Shown: one piece after another, positions 7,311-10,395 of the stretch
Layout of the letters: the number at the start of each line of letters is the position of its first letter
How positions within the stretch are numbered: the first letter of the stretch is position 1
Assembly: GCA_946409855.1 (NCBI GenBank)
Contig: CAMJXZ010000090.1
Coordinates: forward strand, 1 to 10,395
DNA from: an uncultured Clostridia bacterium
GTDB taxonomy: Bacteria > Bacillota > Clostridia > Christensenellales > Aristaeellaceae
Length of the DNA: 10,395 bases
Direction: 5' to 3'
Notes under the pieces: model-generated
What the model was told of the DNA's origin: nothing
Database searches by the model: none
Seen by the model: the letters and a program-made list of their open reading frames with translations, nothing else
Position numbers and translations under genes: made by a program

Positions 7311-8188
7311 ACGGACGCGTCCTTTCCCTTTCCGCCGCGCAGGAAGGAGGAAAGCGCCCTGCGCAGGTCGTGAAGCCGGTATTCCCCCCGCATGCACCGG
7401 ACGAGGCACCGGGCGGTGCAGGACAGGTACGCGGCCGGGCGCCGGAGTGGGGGGAGCCGTTTTTGAATCAGGAGATATTTGCTGCGGATCTGATAGAAGC
7501 TGCCGGCGGCGGACGCCCGGACGGAAGCGCTCACCTTGTGGTCAATGACCGCGCCGGGGACGTAACGGATGGAAAAGCCCTTTTCCATGAGGCGCAGGCA
7601 GTAATCCGTGTCTTCCTCATAGAGGAAAAAAACCTCGTCCAGGAACCCGGCGGCAAGCACCGCTTCCCTTCTGAGCATCAGGCAGCACCCGCTGGCGAAG
7701 CTGACGGCCCGGGAGGGGCCGGGGGTTTCCCGGTCGGGCTGTCCGTATCCAAAGTGCCGGGTGCGCAGGGTGACGGGGGAAACGCTGCCCCCCGCGTACC
7801 AGAGCGTATCCGGCCGGGCGGCAAAGCGGATGCGGCAGGTGGAGGCGCCGCAGCGGGCGTCCTCCCGGAAGGGGGACAAAAGGCCGTCCAGGAACCCTTC
7901 CGTGACCAGGGTGTCGTTGTTTAAAAGCAGCAGATAGTCGGCCCCCCGGTCCAGGGCGAAGCGCATCCCCAGGTTGCAGCCGGCGGCAAACCCGCCGTTG
8001 ACGGGGGAGGGGAGCAGATCAAAGGCGTATTGCGCCTGAAGCGCGTTCAGCGTATCCAGGGACTTGTCCGTACTGGCGTTGTCCACGACAACTACGCGGA
8101 AAGGAGGCGACTTTACCCGCCGCAGGCTTTCGATGCATTCGGCCGTATCCTTCGCGCCGTTGTAGTTGACCAGGATGATCCAGATCAT
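7307..8188 (-). CDS. Glycosyltransferase family 2 (GT-A fold, rhamnosyltransferase-like)
   Basis: This is a protein of 293 residues with a complete GT2 domain (COG1216/WbbL-like). Motifs in order are VNYNGAKDT at 7-15, VVVVDNASTDKSL at 32-44, VNGGFAAGCNLGM at 63-75, the metal-binding LLLNND at 87-92, ASGCCLMLRR at 165-174 and FFLYEEDTDYCLRL at 187-200 (the ED acidic motif). A basic, weakly amphipathic C-terminal tail (about 235-290) may help membrane association. The start at 8188 has GGAGG at 8193-8197 (4-base spacing) and overlaps the preceding stop as ATGA; the extension to 8239 lacks family similarity. Such enzymes often transfer rhamnose or another sugar from a nucleotide donor to the lipid-linked oligosaccharide. 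The GT2 call is firm; the sugar is a guess from resemblance to rhamnosyltransferases. Confidence 0.91.
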   Translation of the reverse strand: MIWIILVNYNGAKDTAECIESLRRVKSPPFRVVVVDNASTDKSLDTLNALQAQYAFDLLPSPVNGGFAAGCNLGMRFALDRGADYLLLLNNDTLVTEGFLDGLLSPFREDARCGASTCRIRFAARPDTLWYAGGSVSPVTLRTRHFGYGQPDRETPGPSRAVSFASGCCLMLRREAVLAAGFLDEVFFLYEEDTDYCLRLMEKGFSIRYVPGAVIDHKVSASVRASAAGSFYQIRSKYLLIQKRLPPLRRPAAYLSCTARCLVRCMRGEYRLHDLRRALSSFLRGGKGKDASV

Positions 8189-9465
8189 TTTCCCTCCGGT
8201 CGTCCGCTCTGGCTTTGGGGCGCTGCGCCCGACGTCCACAGCTGTTCGTATTGCCGGGCGATTTTGTCCCAGCTGTATTCCGCTTTGATCCGCTCCCGGG
8301 CTTTCCGTCCGTATTCTTCCCTGCGTTCTTCCGGGAAGGTTTCCGTTTGGTCGACCCGGTCGATCAGGGCGCGCAGGCTCCCCGGTTCTTTAGTCCAGTA
8401 CAGCGCGGCGTCCCCCGCCGCTTCCCGGTTGTAGGGCACGTCCACCAGCAGGTTCAGCTTCGTGGCGGCCAGGGCCTCCAGGAGCGTGGGATTGGTGCCG
8501 CCCACGGTATGTCCGTGCAGGTTGGCGTAGGCGTTTTCCCGGATCTTCCGCAGCAGCTCCCGCCGGTAGACGGGGGGGACAAAGCGGACGCGGGGGTCTT
8601 TCTCAAAGCCGGTGCTTTTGCGCAGGCTCTCCATCGTGCTTTTGTCCCCGGTGGTGATCAGCACCAGGGGGCGCCGGGCGCCGGACGCCATGAATTCGCG
8701 GATCATGGTTTCAAAGCTGTTTTCGGGCACCAGCCGGGCGCAGCACATGTAGTACCCGCCGGGGGTCAGGCCGTTATCGGCCAGCCACCCGGTAAACGCC
8801 GGGTTGCCGCCGGACAGGGGAGAGGGCGTCAGGTGGGCGCCGTAGGGGATGAAAACCGTCTTTGGCGCGTAACGCTTGTACGTTTCCAGGAGGTTTGCCT
8901 CGATGCGCCGGGAATCGCAGACCAGCACGTCCGCGCGCCGCACGGTCAGCCGTTCGGACAGCCGCCAGTAGGCGCGCACGGGGGCCGGCCATTTGGCCCG
9001 CAGGTATTCCTGCCCGTCTGGGTTCACGTACAGGGTGCCGCCCAGACGGTGCACGGCCCGGACCAGAGGACCTAAAAACGGCCCGATCCGGCAGGCCAGC
9101 AGATAAAAGACCGGCTGTTTCATCCGGTTTTCCCGGCAGAAGCGGACGGCTTGCCGCAGCCCGTCTATGTCCAGCGCGACGGCCTGCGCCGGCCCCAGGG
9201 GCGGCACGGAAAGCTTTCTGATCCGCGCGCCGTTCCACAAAAACACTTGCCCGTCCAGCGGGGTGACGCCGGCCAGCCCGCTTTCGTCCATGGCGCCGCT
9301 GCCGCGGGCCTTGACCGTGACGTGATAGCGCAGCACGGGATGGTCCCGGTGGCAGGCCAGCAGCTCCGCCACAAAGGATTCAAACCCCCCGTACTGCCCG
9401 ACGCTCTTGGCGCCGACGATGAAAACGTGCCGTTCCTGGCCGGCGCTCTGCGTCTGATTGTCCAT
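8185..9465 (-). CDS. DUF1972-type glycosyltransferase (Cps2T/RgpA-like, probable rhamnosyltransferase)
   Basis: This is the first gene of the operon, 426 residues. It belongs to the GT-B glycosyltransferases with an N-terminal DUF1972 domain. The N-terminus has FIVGAKSVGQYGGFESFVAE (15-34), a variant of the usual GTRGIPxxYGGFET pattern. NPDGQEYLRAKWP (148-160) and HTVGGTNPTLLEALA (319-333) are hallmark blocks. The characterised relative Cps2T of Streptococcus pneumoniae adds rhamnose to undecaprenyl-diphosphate-glucose, the second step of repeat-unit assembly. A first-in-operon position would fit that role, but the donor is inferred only by family. The start at 9465 is set by AAGGAG with 5-base spacing. 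The open frame to 9723 runs through the divergent promoter region and overlaps the HAD gene, so it is rejected. The stop overlaps the GT2 start as ATGA. Confidence 0.88.
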   Translation of the reverse strand: MDNQTQSAGQERHVFIVGAKSVGQYGGFESFVAELLACHRDHPVLRYHVTVKARGSGAMDESGLAGVTPLDGQVFLWNGARIRKLSVPPLGPAQAVALDIDGLRQAVRFCRENRMKQPVFYLLACRIGPFLGPLVRAVHRLGGTLYVNPDGQEYLRAKWPAPVRAYWRLSERLTVRRADVLVCDSRRIEANLLETYKRYAPKTVFIPYGAHLTPSPLSGGNPAFTGWLADNGLTPGGYYMCCARLVPENSFETMIREFMASGARRPLVLITTGDKSTMESLRKSTGFEKDPRVRFVPPVYRRELLRKIRENAYANLHGHTVGGTNPTLLEALAATKLNLLVDVPYNREAAGDAALYWTKEPGSLRALIDRVDQTETFPEERREEYGRKARERIKAEYSWDKIARQYEQLWTSGAAPQSQSGRPEGK

Positions 9466-9509
9466 GAAGGCTCCTTCCGGCGGCCGAATGCGCCTGACGA
9501 TACCTGAAT

Positions 9510-9538
9510 ATTGTACCACAGCAGCCGGAAAAAGAAAA
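9510..9538 (-). promoter_or_regulatory. Likely promoter of the polysaccharide operon
   Basis: On the minus strand a good -10 box TACAAT (9510-9515) lies 17 bases downstream of a weak -35 TTTTCT (9533-9538). Transcription would start near 9503, giving a leader of about 38 nt before the first glycosyltransferase. The weak -35 lies inside an imperfect palindrome (9525-9549), so the promoter may need an activator or be subject to repression. The assignment rests on the -10, the position and the AT-rich context. Confidence 0.5.
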
Positions 9539-9549
9539 TCTTTTCCCGG
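9525..9549. repeat. Imperfect palindrome between the divergent promoters (possible operator)
   Basis: CCGGAAAAAGA and TCTTTTCCCGG form an imperfect inverted repeat of about 10 pairs around a 3-base centre, with one unpaired base on each side. It covers the predicted -35 region of the minus-strand operon promoter and lies about 40 bases upstream of the plus-strand -35. It could be a regulator-binding site. It is also AT-rich and could occur by chance, and no regulator gene is present in the window. Confidence 0.35.
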
Positions 9550-9589
9550 AATTTCCCGCAATTTCTTTCCTCCGGACGGGGGCGGACGC

Positions 9590-9618
9590 TTGAAAGATCG
9601 GCGGAAGGCTTTTATAAT
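9590..9618 (+). promoter_or_regulatory. Near-consensus sigma-A promoter of the HAD phosphatase gene
   Basis: A -35 box TTGAAA (9590-9595), a 17-base spacer and a perfect -10 TATAAT (9613-9618) precede the plus-strand gene. Transcription would start near 9625, giving a leader of about 40 nt that contains the SD GAGGAGG (9653-9659). Only one or two bases depart from consensus, so strong constitutive expression is expected. Confidence 0.85.
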
Positions 9619-9664
9619 AGAAGGGTATTCTCCTGAACAACGCCAAAGAAACGAGGAGGCCCCG

Positions 9665-10318
9665 ATGAAATACCCCTGCCTGGTGGTGGACCATGACGAC
9701 ACGGTGGTGAACAGCACCGCCACGGTGCATTATCCCTGCTTTGTGGCGTACTGCCGGGAATATTTCCCGGATTACCGGTGCACGCTGGAAGAATACTTCC
9801 TGAAGAATTTCGACCCGGGCGTCCTGCCCTTTTTCCGGGACGAGGTGGGCATGAGCGAGGAGCAGATGGTCCACGAGCAGGCCTGGTGGAACGAATACGT
9901 CCGCGGGCACGTGCCCCAGGCCTACCCGGGCATCCGGGAGGTCCTTTCGGAGCAGAAGCGCCGGGGCGGAACGCTCTGCGTGGTGTCCCATTCCATGAAG
10001 GACAATATCCTGCGGGATTACCGGGAAAACGGCCTGCCGGAGCCGGACCTGGTGTTCGGCTGGGACGAACCGCGGGACCAGCGCAAGCCGTCCCCGTACC
10101 CCCTGAAGCGGATCATGGAAACGCTGGGCGTCCGCCCGGAGGAAATGCTGGTGCTGGACGACCTCAAGCCCGGCTACGACATGGCCCGCGCCGCCGGCGT
10201 TCCCTTCGCCGCCGCCGGCTGGGCCAACGATATCCCGGAAATCGAAGCCTTCATGCGCGCCAACTGCGGCCTGTATTTCAAGACCATCCCGGAACTGAAG
10301 CGGTACCTGTTCGACTGA
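9665..10318 (+). CDS. HAD-superfamily hydrolase (phosphatase, subfamily I type)
   Basis: This is a cytoplasmic protein of 217 residues with all four HAD motifs. Motif I is VVDHDDTVV, with nucleophile D9 and acid/base D11; motif II is the serine in VVSHS at about residues 104-108; motif III is the lysine of RKPSPYP near 139; motif IV is the acidic pair in LVLDDLKPGYDMA near 163-175. An alpha-helical cap lies between motifs I and II, as in phosphoglycolate- or beta-phosphoglucomutase-like members. The substrate is not predictable. The start at 9665 follows GAGGAGG (9653-9659) at 5-base spacing and begins exactly at family homology; the in-frame extension upstream crosses the promoter and is rejected. 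It is transcribed divergently from the polysaccharide operon and is probably a separate metabolic or housekeeping gene. I recall close relatives across Clostridia, but this is unverified. Confidence 0.92.
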   Translation: MKYPCLVVDHDDTVVNSTATVHYPCFVAYCREYFPDYRCTLEEYFLKNFDPGVLPFFRDEVGMSEEQMVHEQAWWNEYVRGHVPQAYPGIREVLSEQKRRGGTLCVVSHSMKDNILRDYRENGLPEPDLVFGWDEPRDQRKPSPYPLKRIMETLGVRPEEMLVLDDLKPGYDMARAAGVPFAAAGWANDIPEIEAFMRANCGLYFKTIPELKRYLFD

Positions 10319-10328
10319 ACAGGTACCG
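10301..10328 (+). terminator. Perfect 12-bp palindrome overlapping the HAD stop codon
   Basis: CGGTACCTGTTC (10301-10312) and GAACAGGTACCG (10317-10328) are perfect inverted repeats around a 4-base loop. The left arm encodes the last residues of the phosphatase; the stop TGA (10316-10318) begins at the last loop base. No T-run follows on either strand, so it is not a standard intrinsic terminator. It may act in mRNA 3'-end protection, as an atypical terminator, or as part of the hairpin array that follows. Confidence 0.5.
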
Positions 10329-10395
10329 TAGGTGGGTCTCGCGACCCCCCTACGGAACCCCCCAAACGGATTTGCCTCTCGCCCTTTCAGGGCTC
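10326..10395. repeat. Run of further hairpins after the HAD gene, possible intergenic repeat element
   Basis: CCGTAGG (10326-10332) pairs with CCTACGG (10349-10355). Inside this, GGGTC (10334-10338) pairs with GACCC (10343-10347) around a TCGC loop, giving 12 bp with one mismatch. A third small stem, GCCCT/AGGGC (10381-10393), lies at the window edge. The first three bases are shared with the preceding palindrome, so the two stems compete. The C-runs and stem-loop style resemble dispersed non-coding repeats of gut Clostridia, but this is an impression from memory and the element is cut off. Confidence 0.4.

Noticed and set aside
9458..9664. N-terminal extension of the HAD hydrolase to 9458
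   Set aside because: The extension includes the predicted -35/-10 and the SD; homology begins at the ATG at 9665.
9466..9723. N-terminal extension of the DUF1972 glycosyltransferase to 9723
   Set aside because: It would cross the divergent promoters and overlap the HAD gene, and has no family similarity. A good SD sets the start at 9465.
1..10395. CRISPR arrays, tRNA/rRNA genes, insertion sequences or phage attachment sites
   Set aside because: No repeat-spacer periodicity, cloverleaf-like sequence, transposase frame or flanking direct repeats were seen.

Overview
The window is GC-rich bacterial DNA with AGGAGG-type ribosome binding sites, sigma-A-like promoters and short intergenic gaps. 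Together with the protein types, this suggests a member of the Bacillota, probably an uncultured gut or rumen-type Clostridia. That placement is an inference from style and remembered protein similarity, not from a search.

Layout. Bases 1-163 (minus) hold the first 54 codons of ilvD, dihydroxy-acid dehydratase, with its own strong promoter (241-269). Bases 312-9465 (minus) are one seven-gene operon for a cell-surface polysaccharide. In transcription order it encodes a DUF1972/Cps2T-type glycosyltransferase, a GT2 glycosyltransferase, a GT4 glycosyltransferase, a Wzy/O-antigen-ligase-type membrane protein, a polysaccharide pyruvyl transferase family protein, a MenD-like thiamine-diphosphate (TPP) enzyme and a Wzx-type flippase. 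The first six genes are chained by five 4-base start/stop overlaps (ATGA or GTGA). Only the flippase is set apart, by a short spacer containing a hairpin. A probable terminator overlaps the flippase stop codon. A divergent intergenic region (9466-9664) carries a promoter for the operon and a near-consensus promoter for a plus-strand HAD-family phosphatase (9665-10318). That gene ends inside a perfect 12-bp palindrome, followed by further hairpins to the window edge.

How the genes fit together. The three glycosyltransferases would extend a lipid-linked sugar made elsewhere. Wzx would flip the repeat unit across the membrane and the Wzy-like protein would polymerise or ligate it. The pyruvyl transferase would decorate a sugar. 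The MenD-like enzyme has no obvious place in a standard Wzx/Wzy pathway. Its position, translationally coupled to the pyruvyl transferase gene, suggests that the pair makes or attaches an unusual acyl or keto substituent. This is the most interesting point in the window. No initiating phosphoglycosyl transferase, chain-length regulator or sugar-nucleotide synthesis gene is present, so the pathway depends on genes outside the window.

There are no tRNA, rRNA, CRISPR, transposase or phage features. Several open frames start upstream of the real gene start; the starts given here were chosen by Shine-Dalgarno (SD) position, 4-base overlaps and where family homology begins.
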